From Rhizorhapis suberifaciens (GTDB taxonomy: Bacteria; Pseudomonadota; Alphaproteobacteria; Sphingomonadales; Sphingomonadaceae), in contig NZ_JACHOV010000011.1 of assembly GCF_014200045.1 (NCBI RefSeq), positions 62,001-126,000 of the forward strand: a stretch of 64,000 bases of DNA. The letters are read 5' to 3'. Position numbers and translations under genes: made by a program. Under the pieces are notes generated by a model. It did not search any database, was not told the origin of the DNA, and worked only from the letters and a program-made list of their open reading frames with translations. How positions within the stretch are numbered: position 1 is the stretch's first letter; the number at the start of each line of letters is the position of its first letter. Below are positions 36,427 to 45,151 of this stretch, one piece after another.

Positions 36427-38334
36427 TTACACCTCGATCTGTGCGCCCAACTCCACGACGCGATTGGGCGGAATTCGGAAAAAAGCCGTGGGATCGGCCG
36501 CATTACGCTGCAGAAAGATGAAAAGCAGGTCCTGCAGGAACGGCATGCCCGACCGTGAGGCGCGGCGCAGGGCATTGCGGCCTATGAAGAAAGAAGTGCC
36601 GCCACGCCCTTCCACCAACCCCGCCTCACGAGCGAGATCCGCCGGGATGTCGGGTGCCTCCATATAGCCATAGGTCAGGGTTCCGCGTGAAAAATGGCTG
36701 TTTATCCGGGTGATGGTCAGCCTTTTGGTACGATTGGCGCGCGGTTCGTTGATTGTGCGGACCGACAGGATGAGATTGTGAGAATGCAACACGCGATTAT
36801 GCTTCAGGTTGTGGAGCAGTGCGGTCGGCGCGATATCCTGATCCGATGTCAGGAATACAGCGGTGCCATCCACCAGCAGCGGCGGTCTCGCGATCAGCGC
36901 TGAAGCCAGTTCGTCAAGCGGTACCGTGTCCCCTCTCGTACGCTGCGCCACGAGTTGGCGTCCTCGGACCCAAGTTGCGATAACCGTCCCCACGAGCGCC
37001 GCCACCAAAAGGGGGACCCATCCACCCTCGATGACGCGAAGGATATTGGCGCCAAAGAAGATCAGATCGATAGTGAGCAACGGCGCAATGAAGGCAATGG
37101 CCATCGACAGCCTCCACCTCCAAAGCTGATGGATCACGATGAAGGCAAGGCAAGTGGTCACTACCATGGTGCCGGTCACAGCAATGCCATAGGCCGCAGC
37201 CATGGCCGAGGAACTGCCAAATCCGTTGACCAGCACCACCACCCCGACGAACAGCAGCCAGTTGATCACGGGCATGTAGATCTGTCCAGCATGATGTTCG
37301 GAGGTTTGCAGGATTGACATGCGTGGCAACAGGCCGAGCGCTATGGCCTGCTGCGTCAGGGAAAAGGCCCCGGTGATCACTGCCTGACTGGCGATGATGG
37401 TCGCCAGGGTCGCCAGAATGACAAGCGGGGCCCGCAACGCATCGGGCGCCATCAGGAAGAACCAGTCGGCATTGTGAAAGACCGTTCCTGACTGCTTTGC
37501 TGCCGCAAGCGCCGAAAGGGCCAGCGCACCCTGGCCCAAATAATTCAGGGTGAGGGCGGGAAAGACGAAATAGAGCCAGCCCATCTGAATGGGCTTGCGT
37601 CCAAAATGTCCCATGTCCGCGATCAACGCTTCCGCCCCCGTGACCGTCAGGAACACCGCGCCCAGGACGAACAGGCCTGTGACGCCATGCTGCGAAACAA
37701 AGGAAACCGCGTAGATGGGATTTAGCGACAATAAGATCTGGGGCACCTGAGCGATATGCCAGATGCCAAGGCCGCCAAGCGCCAGGAACCAGATGACACA
37801 AATGGGCCCGAACAGGCTCGCTACCCTGGCAGTGCCGTGCGATTGGATGAAGAACAGGCCGGTGAGAATGCCCATGGTGAGGCCCAGGATGATGTGCGGG
37901 GTCATCATATGATCGACCCCCGGCACCGTCGTTAATCCTTCGACTGCCGACAATACCGAAAGGGCCGGTGTAATGATCGCGTCGCCATAGAAGAGGGCGG
38001 CGCCCGCCGCGCCTAATATGATGACGGCAAGCGAAGGCCGCCGGGTGCCTCGCATCGCCAGCGCCATCAGGGACAGCACGCCGCCCTCCCCATTATTGTC
38101 AGCGCGAGTAAGGAAAAGCACATATTTAACCGTGACGATCAGGATCAGCGCCCAGACGGCGAGGGATAACACCCCTAAAATCTCGCTGCGGGCGATGCCG
38201 TTGCCCGCGGCCTGGGCCAAGGCTTCGCGAAAGGCATATAAGGGGCTGGTGCCGATATCCCCATAGACAACGCCGATGGCGCCGATGGTCAGGGCGAAGG
38301 TCCGCTTTGGATTGGTGGCAGATGCTGTGGTCAT
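36427..38334 (-). CDS. kup: Low-affinity potassium transporter Kup
   Basis: A K+/H+ symporter of the HAK/KUP family with about 12 membrane segments in the first 420 residues and a cytoplasmic C-terminus. The family start GAIGVVYGDIGTSPLYAFREAL is clear, and the length (635) is normal. An upstream GTG at 38358 is possible, but the ATG at 38334 lies nearer the conserved start. It heads a kup-kdpD-kdpE operon. Confidence 0.94.
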   Translation of the reverse strand: MTTASATNPKRTFALTIGAIGVVYGDIGTSPLYAFREALAQAAGNGIARSEILGVLSLAVWALILIVTVKYVLFLTRADNNGEGGVLSLMALAMRGTRRPSLAVIILGAAGAALFYGDAIITPALSVLSAVEGLTTVPGVDHMMTPHIILGLTMGILTGLFFIQSHGTARVASLFGPICVIWFLALGGLGIWHIAQVPQILLSLNPIYAVSFVSQHGVTGLFVLGAVFLTVTGAEALIADMGHFGRKPIQMGWLYFVFPALTLNYLGQGALALSALAAAKQSGTVFHNADWFFLMAPDALRAPLVILATLATIIASQAVITGAFSLTQQAIALGLLPRMSILQTSEHHAGQIYMPVINWLLFVGVVVLVNGFGSSSAMAAAYGIAVTGTMVVTTCLAFIVIHQLWRWRLSMAIAFIAPLLTIDLIFFGANILRVIEGGWVPLLVAALVGTVIATWVRGRQLVAQRTRGDTVPLDELASALIARPPLLVDGTAVFLTSDQDIAPTALLHNLKHNRVLHSHNLILSVRTINEPRANRTKRLTITRINSHFSRGTLTYGYMEAPDIPADLAREAGLVEGRGGTSFFIGRNALRRASRSGMPFLQDLLFIFLQRNAADPTAFFRIPPNRVVELGAQIEV

Positions 38335-38517
38335 ATCCCGGCATTCTGATTGCTGCACATGCCGGCATGGGACCGCAAAGAGCCGTTAAGATGCCATGGG
38401 AATTGTTGATGACAGCGTAAGGAAGTCGTAAAATCGCATCGGAATACCATCCTGTCGTTCTTCCAGCGGAGTTCACTTCCTGTTCAGGCGACAGGCGTGA
38501 GCGGTTGAAGGCAAGTG

Positions 38518-39717
38518 ATGGAACGGTGGGGAATTCCTTTGGATCGGGTTGCGAAGGCGGCATTTGTGCTGGCGGTGGCGCTTACCGTGCCGGCGCAGGC
38601 CCAACAGGCTGGATCGGTGGACGACTTCCAATTGCCAGCCGGCGAAGCCGCGCCGCCGCCCCCTGCAGCGGGGCCCGTCGATCCAGAAAAGCCGGCGCCT
38701 GTTCAGGGGCTTCCTCAACCGACACCGCGTCCAGTCCCGGTGCCGCCTCTGATCGGAAAACAAGCCCCACCTATTCTGCCGCCCCCGACGGTGTTGCCGA
38801 AATCGTCCGACAAGCCCGCAGCCAGCACTTCGCCCACTCGGAACGTTGAAAGCGCTCCCGCTTCGGCGCCCAAATCCGCCAAAAACGCTTTGCCTGCGCC
38901 CGCAATGCGCAGTCGGGTCGCCGGAACCAAACCGCAGGGGCGGCCAGCGCCGTCAGCCGCTACCAAGCAGACCGCGCCAACGACTACCCCGCCTCTGCTC
39001 GCCAGCTCTTCTTCCTCCTGGACTTGGTGGCTTGGAGGCGGAGGGCTGCTGGCCTTGCTGCTGGCGGCTATTGGTTTCGGCCTGCGCCGAAGGCGGCACC
39101 TTGAGGAGGCTGACGATGCCTTCCGACGCGAAGAGCTGCCGCCGGACCTTGAGGAAATCTCCAGCCCCCCGGTGCAAACCGCGGTTTCGGAGCCACGGCT
39201 GGTGTGGACCCAGCTAGAATTGGCGTTCGAGCCCCAAAGCCTGACCCTGGCCTTGGTCAACGCGAGGCTTGCCTATCGATTGTCTTTGAAGAATTTGACC
39301 GATGCCGCGGTCGGACCGGTCAGCATCGCTTGTGACATTATCTCGGCCCATTCCTCGCTTTCCGTTGAAGAACAGCTTTCGCCCGGGCGAGGCGAGATGC
39401 TTGAGCCAAAGCATGAAATCCCCTCGCTTGTCCCTGGAGAAACCGTCTCGCTCATGAGCGAATTGCAACTCCCCATCGCTGCAATCCTTCCCGTTCGCAG
39501 TGGCAACGCCAGCCTCTTCGTACCGCTTGTGCGTTTTCGCATCACCGCGCCCGACTCGGACGGGCCGCCACTGGTCGGCACCAGGATTTTCGTTGTCGGC
39601 GAAAGGCCGGGACAGGCGGGGAGGCGGCTCAAGCCTATCCGGGTCGACTTAGGCCCTCGCACCTTCTCCCGCATCGACCAGCGAGAGATAGAGGCCCAGT
39701 CTGAAGCTCTTGGATAA
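38518..39717 (+). CDS. Membrane protein of unknown function with Pro-rich periplasmic linker
   Basis: A 399-residue protein with an N-terminal signal (VALTVPAQAQ), a long Pro/Ala/Lys-rich stretch (about residues 40-165), one membrane segment (about 167-188, LGGGGLLALLLAAIGFGLRRRR) and a C-terminal domain of about 180 residues that looks rich in beta strands. By the positive-inside rule the C-terminal domain faces the cytoplasm. I do not recognise the family. It is divergent from kup. Confidence 0.6.
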   Translation: MERWGIPLDRVAKAAFVLAVALTVPAQAQQAGSVDDFQLPAGEAAPPPPAAGPVDPEKPAPVQGLPQPTPRPVPVPPLIGKQAPPILPPPTVLPKSSDKPAASTSPTRNVESAPASAPKSAKNALPAPAMRSRVAGTKPQGRPAPSAATKQTAPTTTPPLLASSSSSWTWWLGGGGLLALLLAAIGFGLRRRRHLEEADDAFRREELPPDLEEISSPPVQTAVSEPRLVWTQLELAFEPQSLTLALVNARLAYRLSLKNLTDAAVGPVSIACDIISAHSSLSVEEQLSPGRGEMLEPKHEIPSLVPGETVSLMSELQLPIAAILPVRSGNASLFVPLVRFRITAPDSDGPPLVGTRIFVVGERPGQAGRRLKPIRVDLGPRTFSRIDQREIEAQSEALG

Positions 39718-39749
39718 AATTGGCGCGGCGCTTGTGCGCGGCAAATGTA

Positions 39750-41342
39750 TCAATCCTTCATCATTGCCCGCAATGTTTCGATACGGTCGGCTTCATGCGC
39801 GGGCTTGTCGGCTCGGATGCGATTGATGCGCGGGAAGCGCATGGCAAGCCCGGACTTGTGTCGTTTGCTTTCATGTACGGAATCAAAGGCAACTTCGAAC
39901 ACCAGGCTTTTGTCTGTCTCTCGCACAGGCCCGAAACGATTGATGGTATGACGGCGGACATAACCGTCGAGCCATTTCAGTTCCTCATCTGTGAAACCGA
40001 AATAGGCTTTGCCCACGGGCAGCAAATCGGCGCCCTGGTCGGGATCGCCATCCCAGCAGCCGAAGGTAAAGTCGGAATAAAAGGAGGAGCGCTTGCCGCT
40101 CCCGCGCTGCGCGTACATGAGGACGCAGTCGACCAGCAGCGGGTCGCGCTTCCATTTGTACCAGAGGCCTGTCCGTCGCCCCGGCACATAGGGGCTGTCG
40201 CGTCGCTTGAGCATTACGCCCTCGATCGCATCGTCGCGCGCCCGCTCTCGGATCGACGCAAGGTCGTCAAGGCTGGCAGCCGCGATCACCGGTGAGATAT
40301 CAAAGCGCCCTGCATCGAGCCGAGGCACGAACGCCTCCAGCATCTCTCGCCGCTGTTCCCAGCTTAATGGGCGCAAATCCTGATCCTCTACAATCAGCAG
40401 ATCATAGAGGCGCACGAACGCGGGATAATCAGCCAGCATTACCTTTGAAACCGTCTTGCGTCCCAATCGCTGTTGCAGCGCGTTGAAGCTCGCCGCGCCG
40501 CCCTTCTCCCCGCCCTGATGGCTACCGCGCACCAGCAACTCACCGTCCAGGACGGCGGGCGTGTCGAGCGCTGCGACGATCTCCGGAAAGCTTGACGAAA
40601 TATCGTCGCCCGAGCGCGAATAGAGCCGCGTCTCACCGCCGGCATGGACGATCTGAACGCGGATGCCGTCCCATTTCCACTCAGCGGCATAGGCCGCCAT
40701 GTCGATGATTGTCTCGTCGAGCGGATAGGCAAGCATGAAAGGCCGGAAGAGCGGCTTGTCGCCAGCATGAGGGGGCGGCCCGCCTTCTGCCCATCCAAAC
40801 AGGGGGCGATAGGGCGGCGTCTGCCCGTGCCAATATTCCTCGACGTCATCGATGCTCACGTTGAAAGCCTGTGCGAAAGCCGCCTTGGCGAGACGCGACG
40901 AAATACCAATGCGCATTGCACCTGTCGCCAGCTTGAGCAGCGCAAACCGCCCGGTGGCGTCGAGCCGGTCAAGCAGCGCAGCGAGATCACCCATCGCGCT
41001 GAGGCGCGTCATATGGGCCAGCGCGTCGACCGCTTCGGACACTGTAGGCGGGTTCACCGCTACCTCCGGACCGGGCCAGAGAAGACTCGCTGTCTCGGCA
41101 GTATCGCCAACATAGTCGCGCGAAAGGGTGAACAATATGGGATCGACCCGTTGCATAAGCAGATTTCGGATGGTGGAGCTCTTGACCGCCGGGAAGTCGA
41201 GACTGTCGGTGAGCGCTGCGAGTGCCCACCCTCGGTCAGGGTCGGGCGTTGTGCGCAGATAATCAGCGATCAATTTCAACTTGCCGTTGCGGCTGCGCGT
41301 ATAGACCAATGCATCGACGAGGGCGGCAAAGCGCTCCATCAT
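39750..41342 (-). CDS. ATP-dependent DNA ligase (exonuclease-associated type)
   Basis: A 530-residue ligase. N-terminal domain (MERFAALVDALVYTRSRN, ALAALTDSLDF) and the nucleotidyltransferase domain with catalytic lysine K223 in EWKWDGIR, followed by LYSRSGDDIS and the OB-fold. It matches the ligases found with the MBL exonuclease, DEXH helicase and PdeM-type phosphoesterase. Here only the exonuclease is adjacent (52 bases upstream); no helicase is in the window. It probably joins ends after exonuclease trimming in stress repair. Confidence 0.9.
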   Translation of the reverse strand: MMERFAALVDALVYTRSRNGKLKLIADYLRTTPDPDRGWALAALTDSLDFPAVKSSTIRNLLMQRVDPILFTLSRDYVGDTAETASLLWPGPEVAVNPPTVSEAVDALAHMTRLSAMGDLAALLDRLDATGRFALLKLATGAMRIGISSRLAKAAFAQAFNVSIDDVEEYWHGQTPPYRPLFGWAEGGPPPHAGDKPLFRPFMLAYPLDETIIDMAAYAAEWKWDGIRVQIVHAGGETRLYSRSGDDISSSFPEIVAALDTPAVLDGELLVRGSHQGGEKGGAASFNALQQRLGRKTVSKVMLADYPAFVRLYDLLIVEDQDLRPLSWEQRREMLEAFVPRLDAGRFDISPVIAAASLDDLASIRERARDDAIEGVMLKRRDSPYVPGRRTGLWYKWKRDPLLVDCVLMYAQRGSGKRSSFYSDFTFGCWDGDPDQGADLLPVGKAYFGFTDEELKWLDGYVRRHTINRFGPVRETDKSLVFEVAFDSVHESKRHKSGLAMRFPRINRIRADKPAHEADRIETLRAMMKD

Positions 41343-41394
41343 CACAGCCTGTCCAGAAGTGGGCGGCAATCTTTCCACGGAAAACGCGGCATAG

Positions 41395-42399
41395 CTAATC
41401 GTCCTCGTCCTCATAATGCACCAGGGCAAGCGCACGCGCCTGCCGCTGATGGAGTTCGCACCAGCGCAACAGCGCATCCTCGCGGCCGTGGGTGATCCAC
41501 GTCTCGCCTGGGTTCACTTCCTCAATGGTGGCGGTGAGTTCGTCCCAGTCGGCATGGTCGGAAATAACCAGCGGAAGCTCGACATTGCGCTGCCGAGCCC
41601 GCTGACGCACCCGCATCCAGCCGCTTGCCATAGCGGTGATCGGGTCGGGTAGCCGCCGGCTCCAGCGGTCGTTGAGCGCGCTGGGCGGGCAAAGCACGAG
41701 CTGTCCCGCCAAATCCGCTTTTGCGGCATCGGAAACGAGCCGCAGCGGACCCAGATCGACGCCAAGCTCCTCATAGAGCCGGCACATCCGCTCCAGCGCG
41801 CCATGCAGCCAGATCGGGTCCCGATATCCGGCGCGGCGCAATTCCGCGATTAGCCGCTGCGCCTTACCCAAGGCATAGGCTCCGACCAGCACACAGCGAT
41901 CCGGACTGGCCCGAAGCGCCGCCAGCAACTTGCCGACCTCCTGCTCGACCGGCGGATGGCGGAAGACGGGGAGGGCAAAGGTCGCTTCCGTCACCAGGAC
42001 GTCGCAGGAGGTGGCGACGAATGGCAGGCAAGTGGGGTCAGGCCGGCGTTTGTAGTCGCCGGTCACGATGACACGTTCGCCGGCATGCTCCAGCAATATC
42101 TGCGCCGAACCCAGTACATGTCCGGCCGGCAGGAACGTCGCATCCACTCCGCCCGGCAGGCGAAGCGTCTCGCCATAGGCGATGGGCGCCGTGTCCTCTT
42201 GCACCCCGTAGCGCAACCCCATGATGGCGAGTGTTTCGGGGGTGGCCACGGTACGGCCATGCCCGCCGCGCGCATGATCCGCATGGCCATGGGTCACAAG
42301 AGCGGTGTCGACCGGCCCCGAAGGATCTATCCAGCAGTCCGCCGGCGCGATAAAAAGGCCATGCGCTTCTGCGCGTACCCAAAGACTAGTTCTGACCAT
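41395..42399 (-). CDS. Ligase-associated metallo-beta-lactamase-fold DNA exonuclease
   Basis: A 334-residue MBL-fold nuclease of the ligase-associated exonuclease family. Metal ligands are in VTHGHADHARGG (H-x-H-x-D-H) and VTGDYKRRPD, and the C-terminal WITHGREDALLRW is typical. It should trim DNA ends for the ligase encoded 52 bases downstream. A conserved RNA-processing role of related MBL enzymes is less likely given the neighbour. Confidence 0.9.
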   Translation of the reverse strand: MVRTSLWVRAEAHGLFIAPADCWIDPSGPVDTALVTHGHADHARGGHGRTVATPETLAIMGLRYGVQEDTAPIAYGETLRLPGGVDATFLPAGHVLGSAQILLEHAGERVIVTGDYKRRPDPTCLPFVATSCDVLVTEATFALPVFRHPPVEQEVGKLLAALRASPDRCVLVGAYALGKAQRLIAELRRAGYRDPIWLHGALERMCRLYEELGVDLGPLRLVSDAAKADLAGQLVLCPPSALNDRWSRRLPDPITAMASGWMRVRQRARQRNVELPLVISDHADWDELTATIEEVNPGETWITHGREDALLRWCELHQRQARALALVHYEDEDD

Positions 42400-42539
42400 C
42401 AGGACTCAAGATGGTTTCGCAGTTGGGAAAATCCAGCGCCGGAATATTGCGATGGCCCCTCGGGGGGGGCGGAGAATGTGATGACAACGGCGATCAGGGT
42501 CTTTAGTTGTCGGGGACCTCTTTTGCGTCGGAGCTACCC

Positions 42540-42935
42540 ATGTTGCCCGCTCGATCTTTCAGCGTTTCCATTCGCCATGAATGGCAGGCACTTTACGAAC
42601 GCATCTGGCGACCCGAATTTTTTCCGAAATGGGCAGCAGGTCTATCGGAATCCGACCTTCGTCTCGAAGGCGGGCAATGGCTTGCCAATGGCCCTGCGGG
42701 ACCGATCAGTATTCGATTCACGCCTCATAACAGGTTCGGCGTGATGGATCATTTTGTCGATACGGGCGACGGAAATGAAATCCACGTCCCCCTTCGCGTC
42801 GTCCAGAACAATGATGGCGCGGAGGTAATTTTGACCCTGTTTCGTCAACCCGACATGGATGACACGCGCTTCGCGGCCGATATCAAATGGGTCAATCGCG
42901 ATCTCAAGTTTCTGAAGGCTCTGATAGAGCGTTGA
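42540..42935 (+). CDS. SRPBCC-fold (polyketide cyclase-like) protein
   Basis: A 131-residue START/SRPBCC-like protein: VSIRHEWQALYERIW at the beginning, LTLFRQPDM near the end, with a hydrophobic ligand pocket expected. The start at 42540 follows GGAG by six bases; a longer frame starts in the shared promoter region with the exonuclease. The ligand is unknown. Confidence 0.65.
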   Translation: MLPARSFSVSIRHEWQALYERIWRPEFFPKWAAGLSESDLRLEGGQWLANGPAGPISIRFTPHNRFGVMDHFVDTGDGNEIHVPLRVVQNNDGAEVILTLFRQPDMDDTRFAADIKWVNRDLKFLKALIER

Positions 42936-43346
42936 CACCAAAATGGATCGCCAAGTCACCAGCAGTGGCCTTCGCCAAAGCTGCTAAGCTACCTATTCGC
43001 ATCTTTTAGGGTTCAAGCCCGCTGGCCTTGCCGGCCCGAGGGGATCGCCGTTAACGGACGTACCATACCCCGCCTAAGGCGCGTTCTGCTTATCAAAGCC
43101 TGCAGGTCGACCAGCGCTTACATGAACTTAATGTCATGTCCCGGTCAGCCCGACGATAGCGGCATGCCTATAGGGTCCGGGCATGCCCTGGTCCCACCGC
43201 CTGCTCTATCCGATCGCGATCATCGTTGCGGCGACTCCGCCCCTGCTGTCGACGCGGCTGGTGCGCTCCTCGCATGAGAAGGACACGCTATCCCTTCCCC
43301 GCACTCCGTGATAATTTGCGGGAATCGAGTCCTTGGGAGTGGGAAC
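42936..43346. other. Intergenic stretch with no gene found
   Basis: The 411 bases between the SRPBCC gene and the peroxiredoxin gene hold no convincing coding region. A 42-codon frame at 43183-43311 has no ribosome site and no recognisable product. A short hairpin GCTGGC-CTT-GCCGGC is present. The peroxiredoxin promoter should lie in the right-hand part, but I see no clear -35/-10 pair. Confidence 0.5.
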
Positions 43347-44009
43347 ATGACGCTCGCTATCGGCAGTAAGGCCCCTGACTTCACCGCGCAGACTACACAA
43401 GGTGAAATCCGTTTTCATGAATGGCTAGGCGACAGCTGGGGCATGCTTTTTTCGCACCCCAAGGATTTCACTCCTGTCTGCACTACCGAACTGGGTTATC
43501 TTGCGCGTATTACCCCTGAATTTACCAGCCGCAACTGCAAGGTGATCGGCCTGTCAGTGGACCCCGTCGGTGATCACGATCGATGGCTTTCAGACATAAA
43601 GGCGGCAACCGGCGGCGAAGTCACCTATCCCATTATCGGGGACAGCGACCTGAAAGTCGCCCAAGCCTATGAGATGCTTCCCGCTGACGCCGGCGACAGC
43701 TCCGAGGGCCGCACCGCCGCTGACAACCAGACAGTACGGACGGTTTACCTCATCGGGCCCGACAAGCTCATCAAGGCGATGCTCAGCTATCCCATGAGCA
43801 GTGGCCGCAATTTCGACGAAGTGCTGCGCCTTCTCGACAGCTGCCAACTCACCGCCAAACACAAGGTCGCCACTCCGGCGAACTGGAAATCGGGAGAGGA
43901 TGTCATCATCGTTCCTTCCGTTTCGGACGAGGAAGCAAAGACTCGCTTCCCGGAAGGCTGGAACAGCGTCACGCCCTATCTCCGTATCGTTCCCCAACCG
44001 CGGGACTAG
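43347..44009 (+). CDS. 1-Cys peroxiredoxin (Prx6 type)
   Basis: Reduces peroxides with a single catalytic cysteine in DFTPVCTTE. The 220-residue length and C-terminal extension (DEEAKTRFPEGW, then YLRIVPQP) are those of the Prx6 class. The start at 43347 follows GGGAGTGGGA. The next gene starts four bases after its stop, so both are an operon. The partner suggests peroxide and persulfide stress are handled together. Confidence 0.93.
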   Translation: MTLAIGSKAPDFTAQTTQGEIRFHEWLGDSWGMLFSHPKDFTPVCTTELGYLARITPEFTSRNCKVIGLSVDPVGDHDRWLSDIKAATGGEVTYPIIGDSDLKVAQAYEMLPADAGDSSEGRTAADNQTVRTVYLIGPDKLIKAMLSYPMSSGRNFDEVLRLLDSCQLTAKHKVATPANWKSGEDVIIVPSVSDEEAKTRFPEGWNSVTPYLRIVPQPRD

Positions 44010-44013
44010 GCCG

Positions 44014-45057
44014 ATGTACTTCGCGGCCTTCAAGGATGGCGAAGGGTGCAAATCCTACATCATCGCCAACGCAGAATGTTGCGCTGCGGCCATTATCGAT
44101 CCGGCTTTGGATCTCGTCGACCGTTATCTGGGAGAGGTCAACAAACAGGGCCTGCGCGTCCGCTACATCATCGATACCCACACCCATGCCGATCATTTCT
44201 CCGGCGCGCGGGCGCTGCGGGAGGCGCTGGGCGCTCCAATTGTCATGCACCGTTTTTCGCCTGCGCCCTATGTCGACCTGCATGTCGAGGACGGCCACTC
44301 TTTGCCCCTCGGCAGCATGCGGATGCATATTCTTCATACGCCGGGACACACTCGCGATTCCATGGCGATCCATATCGATGACCGAGTGTTCACCGGCGAC
44401 ACGCTCCTCATTGGCGGCACCGGACGCACCGACCTGCCGAGCGGCAGGCCGGATCAGCTTTACGCCAGCCTTTTCCATAAGCTGCTGATGCTGCCAGACG
44501 AAACCTTGGTGTTCCCGGCGCATGACTATAAGGGGCGTGAAAAGTCCACCATCGGACAAGAACGCCTGGCCAACCCCCGTCTTGCCAATGCGCGGCAGGA
44601 TGATTTCGTAAAGCTGATGAATAGCCTGAATCTCTCCGCTCCAACGCATCTCACAGAAGCACTGCGCACCAACATGTCAGGCGGCAAGACAGTGCGGCAA
44701 CTATTGCAGGAAGCAGGAGCGAAAGTTCCCTTCATGGCGATAAACGAACTGCTCCGCCGCCTCGACACTTGCGCCAATGATTTCGTGATCCTCGACGTGC
44801 GCGAAAAGGATGCCTTCAATGTCGGTCATGTGCCCGGCGCAATTCACCTGCCGCGCGGTCAGTTGGAGCTAAGGGTCAATGAAGTGCTGCCCGACCCCAG
44901 CGTGGAGGTGCTGACCGTCTGCGAATTCGGCAAGATCTCGACACTGGCGGCGGCGACCTTGCATGAACTGGGCTTTCCCCGCGCCACCGCGCTGGACGGG
45001 GGCATGGCGACGTGGCGAGACTATGGCCACCCCATCGAGAGCGGATCGCCGAGCTGA
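44014..45057 (+). CDS. Persulfide-dioxygenase-like MBL enzyme fused to rhodanese
   Basis: A 347-residue fusion. Residues 1-240 are an ETHE1-type metallo-hydrolase: IDTHTHADHFSGA, HTPGHT, FTGDTLLIGGTGRTDL and VFPAHDYKGRE. Residues about 250-347 are a rhodanese with the active-site cysteine in LTVCEFGKIS, unlike the usual CRSGxRS loop. It should oxidise glutathione persulfide to sulfite with sulfur transfer in the same protein. ATG follows the peroxiredoxin stop by four bases. Confidence 0.9.
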   Translation: MYFAAFKDGEGCKSYIIANAECCAAAIIDPALDLVDRYLGEVNKQGLRVRYIIDTHTHADHFSGARALREALGAPIVMHRFSPAPYVDLHVEDGHSLPLGSMRMHILHTPGHTRDSMAIHIDDRVFTGDTLLIGGTGRTDLPSGRPDQLYASLFHKLLMLPDETLVFPAHDYKGREKSTIGQERLANPRLANARQDDFVKLMNSLNLSAPTHLTEALRTNMSGGKTVRQLLQEAGAKVPFMAINELLRRLDTCANDFVILDVREKDAFNVGHVPGAIHLPRGQLELRVNEVLPDPSVEVLTVCEFGKISTLAAATLHELGFPRATALDGGMATWRDYGHPIESGSPS

Positions 45058-45151
45058 GATGGCATTCAGGAGAAGTCGGTACAGGACTGCCGTTGGGAGT
45101 TGCGCATGGCTGGAACCTCAGCCGCCTTTTCAAGTTTTCTCCGGCGAATAG

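Noticed and set aside
43183-43311. 42-codon frame before the peroxiredoxin gene
   Set aside because: It has a hydrophobic start but no ribosome site and no recognisable product.
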